Below are positions 44,001 to 53,345 of a DNA stretch of 64,000 nt, piece after piece. Numbering within the stretch: position 1 is the first letter of the stretch; every line of letters starts with the position of its first letter. The stretch is from Parapristionchus giblindavisi (taxonomy: Eukaryota > Nematoda > Chromadorea > Rhabditida > Diplogasteridae), in NCBI GenBank assembly GCA_943737045.1, contig CALSFV010000001.1:124001-188000 (forward strand), given 5' to 3'. The position numbers and the translations under genes were made by a program. The notes below the pieces were generated by a model, which did no database searches, was not told the origin of the DNA, and worked only from the letters and a program-made list of their open reading frames with translations.

Positions 44001-46942
44001 AGTAGTGTGCGCAATGAAGAGACCATTGAGAGAGGTCACTCTCCCTTTAAAGGCACACCCCAAGCTAATTTCGCTCTCCGCATTGGCAATACTCTCTCGT
44101 GGACAAAGAAAGCGAGAGACTGTAGCCAGAGCGGAGAGTTTCAAATTTGCTTGGGGTGTCGCTTTAATGACCACTTTCAGTGCCTCGCTCTCGGACTACA
44201 ATCCTTTCCGGAGTTCGAGAAAGAAGACCGCGACGTTCATCATCGGAGCCGACGATTGCACTCAACGTCGACTCGATGAACCTGTACGTTTTGATATTTC
44301 TAATTTGATCTTTGATCTTTGATCTTTGATCTCTGATCTCTGATCTTTGATCTTTGATCTTTCAGTACTGCAACGGCATGTTGAGAGCGAATATCGACTA
44401 CTACGTCAAGGTAGATCATCGATCGATTGACATTATTATCGATTGATTCCTTTAGATTCGCGCATACACCAAGGAGGGCGTGGCGCTCGAGACCGATTGG
44501 GTCTCCGTGCACGGATCTTCCAATGAAGATGGCGAAGAGGAGACCAAGGGTAAGCTCCAAAGCTCCTTAGAGCTTCTTCTAGCTCTTTCTAGATAGCTCC
44601 AGATTCTCAGCCATCATGGTCCCATAGAGATCTCCTATGTATACATAGATCCAGTAGCAAGTATTCAAATCTCCATCCAATCAATTTATCTCGAGTGCTA
44701 AAGTGAAACGCTATCCTGCCTTACTTCTAGTTCCATTCTTGTTTCTAGTCTCTTTGGTTCTAGTTAAGAGGCATGCTCCGTAAGACTCGATCATACTGAC
44801 CACCCCCGGACGCGAGCGCTAGCAATGAGAAGTGGGGGTCGATACTAGGGTGTTAGGAGTGTCACCGGCCCTTATTGCACAAAACAGTAGAAATTTCCTG
44901 TTCATGCCCTCAGGCTATAAGAAAAATAAATTTAAGTGCAAAAACGTTTAAAAATCATAATTTCTCAAATTGTTGAGATAAATTCCAAATATCATTTGCG
45001 ATGCGTCTAGGGTGCACAGACCTTGATTATTCACTATTAGCATCGTATGTGCGTTGATTCCTAAACCTCTTTTTTGACTCAAAATTTTGGTTTTTTTGGG
45101 CAAATCATCCCTTGTTGTAGTTTGCTCCAGAGTTTTTCGACCAGGTATTGTAGCCTAAGCAATTCTGCATCGATTTCACTTAAAACTGGGTTCTTCACGA
45201 TAGACCCAGTTCTCGAATTTTTCGATCGAAGTTCCGTCATCGATGGTTTTCCCGAACAAATGCTGTATTTTCCAAACGATTAGTGCGGAATTGTGGTCTA
45301 CTCAAAGTTTCGGGGTGAGACGAGTAATATGACACAAGAAGCAAATCACTTGGATGAATTTGAAAATTTCGATTTTCAAGACCCGGGGGTCATGGTCTGA
45401 AAATTTCAAAATTTCTCAACTTTGAAATGTTTTCATTTATGTGGCTTGTTATGAAGTACTAATGATGTGAATAATATTCAGCCAATGCTCAATGGCTGAT
45501 CTCTCCTTTCAACCATTTTTTCGAAAATTTTCATTCTGATTGCGTACGATAAATCAGAATTGCGTTTGAATCGGTTTCCAACTTGCTTTCTGTACCATTC
45601 TGTCATAGTACTTTGCAATGTACATAATCAATATGAAAATCGTTTATTTTCAAAAATTCAAAAAATTTAATTTGAGTGCCTACTTTCACGGCAAATTTCT
45701 GAAATATTGCAGTTTTTCGACTCGAATGCTGCGACAATGAGCAAATGACAATGACAATGTGAAGTTTCATGATGAGTAAACATAGTAAAACTGAAATCCC
45801 GGCATTCGGCTCACTTTTGAAAAATGGATTTCCATGACCCCGGGGTCATGGCGAAAAAAAATGAATTTTCGAAAATGAACGATTTTCATATTAATTATGT
45901 ACATTGCAAAGTACTATGACAGAATGTTACAGAAAGCAAGTTGGAAACCGATTCAAACACAATTCTGATTTTTTGCACGCAATCTGAATGATAATTTTCG
46001 AAAAAATGGTTGAAAGGAGAGATCAGCCATTGAGCATTGGCTGAATATTATTCATATCATTAGTACTTCATAACAAGCCACATAAATGAAAACATTTCAA
46101 AGTTGAGAAATTTTGAAATTTTCAGACCATGACCCCCGGGTCATGAAAATCGAAAATTTCAAATTGATCCAAGTGATTTGCTTCTTGTGTCATATTACTC
46201 CTCTCACCTCGAAACTTTGAGTAGACCACAATTCCGCACTAATCGTTTGGAAAATACAGCATTTGTTCGGGAAAACCATCGATGACGGAACTTTGATCGA
46301 AAAATTCGAGAACTGGGTCTATCGTGAAGAACCCAGTTTTAAGTGAAATCGACGCAGAATTGCTTAGGCTACAATACCTGGTCGAAAAACTCTGGAGCAA
46401 ACTACAACAAGGGATGATTTGTCCAAAAAAACCAAAATTTTGAGTTAAAAAAAGGTTTAGGAATCAACGCACATACGATGCTAATAGTGAATTAGCAAGG
46501 TCTGTGCACCCTAGACGCATCGCAAATGATAATTGGAATTTATCTCAACAATTTGAGAAATTATGATTTTTAAACGTTTTTGCACTTAAATTTATTTTTC
46601 TTATAGCCTGAGGGCATGAACAGGAAATTTCTACTGTTTTGTGCAATAAGGGCCGGTGACACTCCTAACACCCTAGTATCGACCCCCAGTTCTCATTGCT
46701 AGCGCTCGCGTCCGGGGGTGGTCGAGTCTTAACGGCCATCTCTCTTAAGTAGTTAGTTAGTTTCTAGTTTTGTTTTCAAGTTGCGTTCAGTTTCGGCAAA
46801 AAATCTGGTTACAGAAAAGCGGCTCCCGTGTCACATGTACCTCAACGGCTGTCCACGCAAGTCGGCCACCAACCACTCCTCGTTCTTCCAACCGCTGCTC
46901 ACGCTCCTCGGGTTCTTCGTGCCTCGACGACGGATACGGTAG
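31216..46942 (+). CDS. Secreted multi-fibronectin-III protein, R3-RPTP-ectodomain-like (gene H)
   Basis: 28 exons join in phase to 961 aa: 31216-31317, 32248-32369, 32865-32980, 33282-33386, 33634-33801, 34915-34985, 35158-35252, 35673-35757, 36235-36495, 37000-37097, 37438-37585, 38032-38101, 38378-38520, 39017-39096, 39588-39664, 40496-40581, 42026-42102, 42588-42697, 42759-42864, 42960-43031, 43095-43213, 43275-43327, 43493-43573, 43688-43758, 44181-44283, 44366-44410, 44456-44549, 46815-46942. Residues 1-34 are a basic-then-hydrophobic signal (SILFIFLTTLI). FN3-like units lie at ~35-115, 116-205, 395-482, 482-580, 581-672 and 673-770. Residues 289-375 are Thr/Val-rich and probably O-glycosylated. 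Residues 790-905 resemble the membrane-proximal part of DEP-1/PTPRB-type receptors (DNFAVIVTEK, YCNGML, YVKIRAYTKEGV). No phosphatase domain follows; the end is a short hydrophobic FFQPLLTLLGFFV plus RRRIR. Likely extracellular adhesion or ligand-binding. The exon-1 assignment rests on phase and signal peptide alone. Confidence 0.82.
32460..32579 (+). mobile_element. 120-bp MITE, copy 2, gene H intron 2
   Basis: Ends CACAGTATTCTGG / CACAATGTTATATAG, flanked by exact ACGG at 32456-32459 and 32580-32583. Confidence 0.85.
33470..33594. mobile_element. TTAA MITE family 2, gene H intron 4
   Basis: Diverged copy with GGCTCCGCTCTG and GCAGAGAGGCTC arms around a GCGAGAGAGC stem. It makes up half of the intron. 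Confidence 0.6.
34068..34175. mobile_element. TTAA MITE family 2, gene H intron 5
   Basis: AGCTAATTTGAAACACTACA with the inverted TGAGCTCGGGGT arm; the terminal TTAAs are lost. Confidence 0.6.
34283..34321. repeat. (AAT)n microsatellite
   Basis: Trinucleotide run in gene H intron 5. The same intron has (CT)n at 34770-34803. Confidence 0.9.
35270..35357 (+). repeat. SINE-like element, gene H intron 7
   Basis: TGGCCTAGCAGTGATTACCC (A-box-like), then GACTTCGTGTGCCTTGAATA and (CCTTTA)3. It is the most complete of the four copies. Confidence 0.6.
36566..36670. mobile_element. TTAA MITE family 2, gene H intron 9
   Basis: CCCAGAGCTAATTTTGCTCT to AGCTCGGGTCGTACCTTTAA; only the right TTAA is intact. 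Confidence 0.6.
37800..37945 (+). repeat. Retroposon 3' tail-like repeat, gene H intron 11
   Basis: The end CTGTATTTGCTGTCGCACCT, then a CACCTGTAACGGGTG hairpin and ATCAAATAAATAAA, recurs near 50800-50850. A hairpin followed by an AATAAA-type tail suggests a LINE/SINE 3' end. Confidence 0.5.
38531..38732 (+). mobile_element. 202-bp MITE, copy 2, next to gene H exon 13 donor
   Basis: Same length and ends as the copy at 30050. It starts 11 bases after the end of exon 13, so almost the whole 5' part of the intron is transposon sequence. Confidence 0.8.
38802..38922. mobile_element. TTAA MITE family 1, gene H intron 13
   Basis: 121 bp from TTAA to TTAA with well-paired arms (AGGGAGCGTTACCTCACTCA). 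It is the second element in the same 496-base intron. Confidence 0.85.
39389..39432. other. Hairpin in gene H intron 14
   Basis: ATGGCTAGTGGCATATATC pairs with GATATATGCCACTACTAGCC around TAT, with one bulge. It is a possible small-RNA or MITE-relic stem. Confidence 0.45.
39960..40124. mobile_element. Fold-back, 165 bp, gene H intron 15
   Basis: ACAAGGAATCTCTTTCAGCT through GTGACGATTTATAG is mirrored on the right. The loop is about 40005-40075. A (TTA)n run precedes it at 39882-39925. Confidence 0.65.
40680..40968 (+). mobile_element. hAT-like MITE with GCGGGCCCGC palindromes, copy 3
   Basis: It has the same interior as the copy at 2993, including AAGAACGACCGATCACAAAA, and the right end GCCAACCCTA. 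The left terminus is missing. It lies in gene H intron 16. Confidence 0.75.
41274..41338. mobile_element. TTAA MITE family 2, left half only
   Basis: CACGAGCCAATTTGAAGCTT and CCGCTCTGGCCATACTCTCT, then the match ends at a G-run (41346-41354). Gene H intron 16. Confidence 0.5.
41685..41807. mobile_element. TTAA MITE family 1, gene H intron 16
   Basis: Complete copy with TTAA at both ends and the central GTTCTCTAACAACGAGAGAG loop region. Confidence 0.8.
42119..42240. mobile_element. TTAA MITE family 2, gene H intron 17
   Basis: It starts TTAAAGGC 16 bases after the donor and ends in a diverged AACTATCTCTGGATAAA. Confidence 0.6.
43930..44050. mobile_element. TTAA MITE family 1, gene H intron 24
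   Basis: TTAA to TTAA, 121 bp. Its right TTAA (44047-44050) is also the left end of the next element. Confidence 0.8.
44047..44167. mobile_element. TTAA MITE family 2, gene H intron 24
   Basis: AGGCACACCCCAAGCTAATT to TTGCTTGGGGTGTCGCTTTAA. It ends 13 bases before the acceptor of exon 25. Confidence 0.85.
44305..44365 (+). repeat. (TTTGATC)n run at the exon 26 acceptor
   Basis: Heptamer repeat of TTTGATC with TCTGATC variants, running straight into TTTCAG. The reverse form GATCAAA occurs in several other gene H introns. Confidence 0.8.
44781..46731. mobile_element. Fold-back element, 1.95 kb, gene H intron 27
   Basis: Arms of about 870 bp begin TAAGACTCGA and continue CCACCCCCGGACGCGAGCGC. 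They mirror closely to a loop at about 45660-45875. It occupies most of the last intron, and exon 28 starts 84 bases after it. No coding capacity was seen. Confidence 0.82.
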
Positions 46943-47062
46943 TCGTACCAGATCCATTCGGATACGGTAGTATCACCCAAATCAATCAATAATACCGAAT
47001 CGCCGGTCACGAAACGATAATACGGTAGACACTAGCAGTAACAGGGTATACGGTAGTAGTCA
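46934..47062 (+). promoter_or_regulatory. TACGGTAG repeats in gene H 3' region
   Basis: ATACGGTAG occurs four times in 130 bases, the first overlapping the stop codon. It may be a 3' UTR element or a decayed minisatellite. Confidence 0.35.
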
Positions 47063-47170
47063 AATCTACTGTTATATCAAGTCCGACAACTTTCCTCTCT
47101 ATCTGTCCAAAATGTTTATCGATCAATATTTCGATTTTTGTATGTTGCATAACTATTATTTTAAGAAATA

Positions 47171-47275
47171 TCTCGAGCTAATTTGAAACTCTTCGCTCTG
47201 GCAAAGCTCTCTCGTAGGCAAAGAAAGCGGGAGAGCCTTGCCACTGCGGAGAGTTTCAAATTAGCTCGGGTATGC
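47171..47275. mobile_element. TTAA MITE family 2
   Basis: GAGCTAATTTGAAACTCTTC and GAGTTTCAAATTAGCTCGGG arms; the TTAA ends are lost. Confidence 0.65.
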
Positions 47276-47935
47276 TTATAACGTTAACCATATCTTTCCA
47301 AATCTGATGATTCTTACGGGTTGTTCTACAGTGCTGGCCAATATGATATTGATATCAACCACCCATGGGTAATTGGGATAAACACAATAGCATAGAATAT
47401 TGGCCATCGCTGTAACTATGTCTCTGATCATTTGCCAAATTGTCCCTTGTACCTTGCTCTTGTGCAAAATATTTTTGCATGCAGTGTTGAATTATATTAA
47501 TCCGCCACAACCGTTTCAAGAGCCTCATTCTTTCTAATTTAATTGTATAATTTAATTAAACATTAAAAACACGTCATGTTCAAATTTGCTCATCCTTTTT
47601 TTCTTTGTCTTTCATCATAAGTTGTCTTTCTTTTCAAGTCGATAAAGGCTGTTATTTTATTTTATTTATGTAAAACATTCATGGTCTGACACTAGCTTAA
47701 TTCAATACAATGGGAAACTGTTTATTATATTTATTAAAGATTGGTTCGTTTTAAATGCGAAGTTCAACCAATTTTTTCGTGAATAAACTGTGCAGAGAAA
47801 TAGCAAAAGCTATTTTGTTTACCGTGCACTACTTCTGTATTGCTGGCTGTGTGCATTAATCGTTATAAAAAAATGATTGATTAAGCTGACAGTTCAAGCA
47901 ACGACGCGATTTTTTTTTGAAAATTGAGAAGTTAC

Positions 47936-48002
47936 GCAATCGGACTCGAACAGTTAACAATGCGCTATTCAGGTAGCATTTTTACTACTGCGCCAAAGGA
48001 AT
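47936..48002 (-). pseudogene. tRNA-like relic
   Basis: The minus strand has TGGCGCAGTAGTAAAAATGC (A-box-like) and CTGTTCGAGTCCG (B-box-like) with normal spacing, but the acceptor stem is poor. It is a tRNA pseudogene or SINE head. Confidence 0.4.
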
Positions 48003-48029
48003 GATGTTAACTGTTCCTTTTCTTTATTC

Positions 48030-48103
48030 CATCGCATGTGAGAAACGAAAGCGAGAGAGCGTAGCCAGAGCGGAGAGTCAAATTAGCTTGGGGTGTGGTT
48101 TTA
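48030..48103. mobile_element. TTAA MITE family 2, right half
   Basis: AAGCGAGAGAGCGTAGCCAG to TTAGCTTGGGGTGTGGTTTTAA; the left half is missing. Confidence 0.6.
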
Positions 48104-49176
48104 AAGATCATCTTTAATGATGATTGTCGTTTGTAGGATTTTTTCTTGAATGTGGTGATCGTCAAAATGGCTGAGCTAACAGCGCTAAACAAGTTATGTA
48201 AATTCAATGGCGTTTTCTAAACAAATGTATTGATGAGCTAATTACATTTATTCAAAGAAACATATTGATTACAATATTATGGAGAGAAAAAACACGGGCA
48301 AATATCATAAATGGACATATTATTTATAAGCAAAGAGTATCGATGGGCGTCTATTATGATGATAGGAATGACTAGAATTGACAGGCCGTTGTGTATATAT
48401 GGTGTGCTTGGTGGTGTGCATGGTGCGGAGAGTGCGTATTCGGAGGTGTACATTTACGAGGATTATAAAACATCGAAAAATCTCAATGGGGAGGAAATCT
48501 CATGGTGAGATATGTAGAAAATGGGGAAAAGCGTAAGCTATAAGAATAAAGATAGAATCGGGTAGCGCGGGAATAAGCGTATGGATAAAATGGGTAAAGA
48601 GGTGAGAAACTTTTGTCAATGGTTTCTTCGATGTTTTCGGCTCACGAGAGAGAACAGAGACCGTTAATGCGATGTTCAAAAGCCACTAAAAGAAGAGAAA
48701 AAGTGGCGAGAGAGTAAATCAGGGAGAGTGCTCGCCGCTTTTCCATTATCTTCGTAACTTTTGAACCGATCATTAGGGACTATGCACATTACGGTATTTA
48801 GGGACGGTCTACAGCATCGTAAAGAAACACCAATCTCAATAGTTGATGGGAATGACGGGGCTAGAAACAGGCGAGAGTGTGTGCAGACCGGAGAGAATCA
48901 GAGAAAAGGAGACAAGAAGACATACAATGTATATATTTTTTGATTATTCCTGTGGAGCATAAAATTTAGCAAAAAAAATTTAGGGAATTCCGGGAGATAT
49001 TCATAAATTGGACAAATCGTTTGTCTGGCAAGCTTAGTTTCATAATGTTTACAATTAGAACGCTGGCCCGTCAAACGTCTTGCTCACTTCACGAATATCT
49101 CGTTAATGAATAGCTATTATATTACATAATAATTAAGTGCATGAATTTTAGAAAAAAAGGTTGGCTATAGACTTAT

Positions 49177-52100
49177 TTAGAGCAGAAGGGTCATAGATAC
49201 AACAGCGAGGGCGGCGAATGAGCCCAGTCCAACTGCCGCATCGGTCGAGTTGTTGCCACTGTCGCCGGACATCTTGAACTCGGTCACCGTGGCTTCTGAA
49301 ACAAGGAGATCGATTTGTTTTTCATAAGTTTAAGGCCAGTCATGGTAATTTTCAAAGACTTTGTCAAAGTAGTCAAAGCAGATGGTCATCATTTACTTCA
49401 AGTAGACCACTAAACCAGCTGATAAAGTATAATAAAATCTAGGTATATAACGTGATGCACCGTATTAGAGAGATCGTAATCCAAAAGTGATACTGTAAAT
49501 TTGGAATAGAACAAATGCCGAGTGAAGATGCCGAATTTTCAGACATTTAATAATGATCAGACGTTTAAAGTGAGCGTAACCTCTCTCAATGGTCTCTTCA
49601 ATGCGCAATGTATTCTCGTTGTTAGAGAACAGAGAAATAGTGTGCGCGATGAAGAGAACATTGAGTGAGGTTGCGCTACGTTTAACAATCATCTATGATG
49701 AGCCACTTACGTCCTTGCACGGGCGAGAGGGTGGTGGTGGAGGCATCGAGAGCGGGGATATTGGCGCCGGCGTCAGCAGGAGCCATAGTTCCGACTTCGG
49801 GCGACGAATCGTTCTGCTGCACTTGCAAGTTCGGCTGATCCTCGATGAAGGCTGCAAATAATTTAATTTAAATATGCAAATCGATCTTCATTTCATTTAT
49901 AACACATTTATCAAGAGTTCGCATAGACAAGGGCTCTGATGTGCGCGGAATTCCAATTCTTGCACTTAGCTTCGCTTAGACAGTTCACATCCAACAGTCT
50001 TCCGAAAGAGGTCAAAGATCAAATCGATTACAAAAAAACTTTATTTTAATGAAGATTATTTTACCATTATGCATCATAGTTGTACTGTCTTGTAAATTCC
50101 TCAAAGTGTGAAGTACCGCTACCAAATAATCATTGGCTTGCTTTGTTAAACTTGCTTCCAAAGATGAGAAAATAGAAGAAAATGTATTTATAATTAACTT
50201 TTTCACGCCTTACTTTCTTCTTTTCTATTGGCTTTTGAATCGCACATTAAACAAAACTTTCTACTTGCTCTAAAGCAAGCAAATGAAAAAATAGCGGTAT
50301 ATTTACAAATAAAATAAAAGTAAATATAAAAATTGTTCCCCACCTGCATCAGCTGGGACTTGTTCGTCCTGTTGGACAGTCTCAACGGGACCATCCAGGG
50401 ACTTCTCGACCATGGCCTCGGATGTTGCGTAGACTGAAGAAATATGTTACATGTTATATAATTTAAGTCCACTCGATTTCATCAATCAAGAGTCTATCCT
50501 CAACTAATCTTGATAAAAAGTAAAAGTTATTCAAGTCACACTGCGACACGCAGTACCCTACTCAGTTCCAGCGAAAGTTCAATGCCTATTCAGACCGGAG
50601 GGCGTAATCTAAAATATATTATCCAACCCCTCACATGGATCTTTTATCCAACCCTTCACATGGATCTGAACGGTCCCCTTCCCGTTCTGATGCCTCGTCC
50701 ACCTCACTCAAACTGGATCACTGGCGATTTGATGGCTATCGATAAACCCTTGTCACCTTCCCCAAGCCCTTCCATCATTATTATAATTTTTTCTCTCATC
50801 GCTCCTGTATTTGCTGTCGCACCCGTCACGGGTGTATCAAATAAATAGATAAATAATCTCTTCTTCGGACCTAGTACATACGTACGTTCGGCGAGAAATG
50901 CGAAAAGTTTTCGTTAACTTGAACTGATGTATTGCGATAATCACCAGAGATTATTGATTATTCATAGACGTAGCGGCCGAAACACCATAGGGCACATTGC
51001 TAGTTAACTTATTTAATCAAAAAATTCAAATTTAAAGTGCATGCATATTTATTCTTGTGCATCTATTAATAATATTAATTTAATTATTCATGACACACCC
51101 CTTTTTGCTTCAGCGTCTAATTATTTTAGAGTCAGAGCGAGCTTCAAGGCCCTCCATGGTATGCTGGCACAAATAAGATAATTTATCGGATCTGCTTACT
51201 AATCCATTCATTGGAATCGCGTGCATTTACTGTCGCAACCATATGTTGCGCATCACTCTCGTTCTGTCTCTCGCCCATCTTCTTATTTATGCGTATTTCT
51301 CTATACATTGTGCACTCAGTCTCATCCAATTCTGTAATAAAATACCTAAATTTAAAAAAAAGTTTCACTTGAATTTACAACCAGTAATATGCAAGGTGAA
51401 ACGATACCAATAATAATAAGAAAAATACTGAACGAGTGTGCGATTGGGGCTTTGAGAGTGACTGAAGTGGCAAAAAAATGATAAGAAAAACAAAAGGGTA
51501 GGAGATGGATTATTATTTTTTTTAAATAACCCTGTAATCCTCCATTAGTTTTGTGTCTATTTCGCCTGTTGTCTGTTAGCTCTTTAAATATTGATCAGAT
51601 TCAAAAGTGGAGAACTTTTGCAGACTTGGAAACTTGATAAACTAGGCTAAACTTGATCACATGCAGGGTTACGTGAAAAAGTTCTATTTCTGGTCCAAGC
51701 TTTCCCAGAATGAATCTTCCAAGCGCTAAACTCCTAAGCTCTCTCCATCCTCCGTCCTTTTCTTCATCCTCTTATTCCTCTACTCCACTCCATACCCCTT
51801 CATTCAATTCTTTCTGCGAACATCCCAATGCAAATAAGCCCATTTTTGGCTAGAGACGTATCCCGAGCTAATTTTATTCTCCGCTCTGACTACGCTATCT
51901 CGTAGACAACGGAAAGCGAGAGAGTGTGGACAGAGTGGAGAGTTTCAAATTAGCTTAGGGTGTCGCTTTAAAGTGGGGATTATCAAATTGTAAGTCCACT
52001 TGTAAGAATAAATAAGTTTATTTCGAGTCTTATTCCATTTTATTATCCAATTTCCGTTCCATGTAACATTTTCGAAGTAGTTTGAATAATCTACATGATA

Positions 52101-53345
52101 CAAAGATCAAAAATAGGTGAGGCCCACTAACGAAGGGAAGTTTTTACAGGATTGTTGATTTTAAATAGGGCAAGCCGGTAAAGGGCTATCAGCTCTGATC
52201 TCCCTGATAGACAAAGCCCTTTACACTCCATTGCACTTTCTTAATCCCCGCTATCCACAGTAAGTGCAAGGTAAGCCATCATGACTAGGAATTGATTTTA
52301 TAACGATTTGTGCAATTTCCAAAGCCAACTATACCATAGCTAAAGTACGTGAGAGAGAAAATAAAAGAGACAAAAAGAGTGTTAAAGCCTCCCGGAACAA
52401 AAATTAGCTAACAAGATCAAACTATTTGCACTCGCAGATCCATAAAAAACGCAGTCAGACACCACTATCACACTGTTTGACGCCGAGTTACAATGCTCGA
52501 ATAATGATTCAAATAATGATCCCTGCTGGTATACTGCCTAGACTTGCTCTTTTCTAATAGACTTGACTTTTCAACAGGGAAGTTGTGCGTGTATCTAGGC
52601 CGAGGTTATTATGGAATGCCCGCCGAGAATTTCGTTCCTACTACATGTCACATTGGATTTGTTCATAGGCCCGGGGGGGGGGGGTCGTGACCTCCACCAC
52701 TACTGGCGACAACTACTGGCTAGCCCTTCATTAAAAGGAGCGTAACCTCTCTCTATGGTCTCTTCGACGCGCAATGCTCTCTCGTTGTAAGAGAACAGAG
52801 AAATAGTGTGCAACATGTAGAGACCATTGAGTGAGGTAACGCTCCCTTTAAAACTATACCCAAGCTAATTTGGAACCCGCAATTCTGGAGATGCATGTGA
52901 GATGAGATAGAGATATAGGCATTGAGAGAAAAAGTGTTAAAACACCACCAAGCTTCACAATACACAACAGTTGTGATACGGTAAATTTAACACCTTTTGT
53001 GTTGCGTTTAACACTTTATGGGTGGCACATTTTCAGCTGTTGTTTCATTTCACTCTTTTTCTCTATGTGAAGATAATTGAGATGGAGATAATATACAGAA
53101 GATTCATCGCCTTGCAATGATCTTTCGAAATAAAGAGGTGACAAATCAAAACACTGACTCATTCGATAAGTGTCATTAGCGAACAGTTTAGCGAATTAAC
53201 AAGTTTCTTCCAAACTTAGTCATACTCCCCCCCATCATATACAGCCAAAAATACCAAACTACCGTAATCAAATCAATCAAGAATTCCAAAATTTCTCACC
53301 TGCAACGACAGCCACGAGCGATACAACAGCGAGTTGGTAGATCAT
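49177..53345 (-). CDS. Small secreted protein with GPI-anchor-type C terminus (gene I)
   Basis: Four exons, 53345-53300, 50433-50344, 49851-49711 and 49295-49177, join in phase to 131 aa. The signal peptide is MIYQLAVVSLVAVVA. The middle is acidic and rich in Gln, Pro, Ala and Thr (VETVQQDEQVPADA, LDASTTTLSPVQG) with no cysteines. The end, SGDSGNNSTDAAVGLGSFAA followed by LAVVSMTLLL, has small residues, a spacer and a hydrophobic tail: a strong GPI signal. The homologue and role are unknown; it could be a mucin-like surface coat protein. Intron 1 is 2.9 kb and filled with repeats, while intron 3 holds a TTAA MITE. Confidence 0.75.
49565..49685. mobile_element. TTAA MITE family 1, gene I intron 3
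   Basis: 121 bp, TTAA at both ends, arms GTGAGCGTAACCTCTCTCAA and complement. It ends 25 bases from the exon 3 donor. Confidence 0.8.
50500..50855 (+). repeat. Retroposon 3' tail-like repeat, gene I intron 1
   Basis: It ends CTGTATTTGCTGTCGCACCC, a CACCCGTCACGGGTG hairpin and ATCAAATAAATAGATAAA, matching 37860-37945. A third tail of the same plan (CACCTTTGCGGTGTACGATA, AATAAA run) is at 54540-54585. Confidence 0.5.
51859..51971. mobile_element. TTAA MITE family 2, gene I intron 1
   Basis: CCCGAGCTAATTTTATTCTC to TTAGCTTAGGGTGTCGCTTTAA. Confidence 0.7.
52731..52851. mobile_element. TTAA MITE family 1, gene I intron 1
   Basis: Complete, TTAA to TTAA. It is followed by AACTATACCCAAGCTAATTT, a start-like remnant of family 2. 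Confidence 0.8.

Larger units (their letters stand above)
47276..49176. other. Intergenic between genes H and I
   Basis: The 3' ends of H (plus) and I (minus) face each other across this stretch. It holds a tRNA-like relic, a partial MITE (48030-48103), a decayed family 1 copy near 48600-48700 and otherwise unique AT-rich sequence. No supported gene. Confidence 0.5.

Noticed and set aside
48311..48508. 65-aa ORF between genes H and I
   Set aside because: No domain, signal peptide, or splice partners; base composition like the surrounding intergenic DNA.
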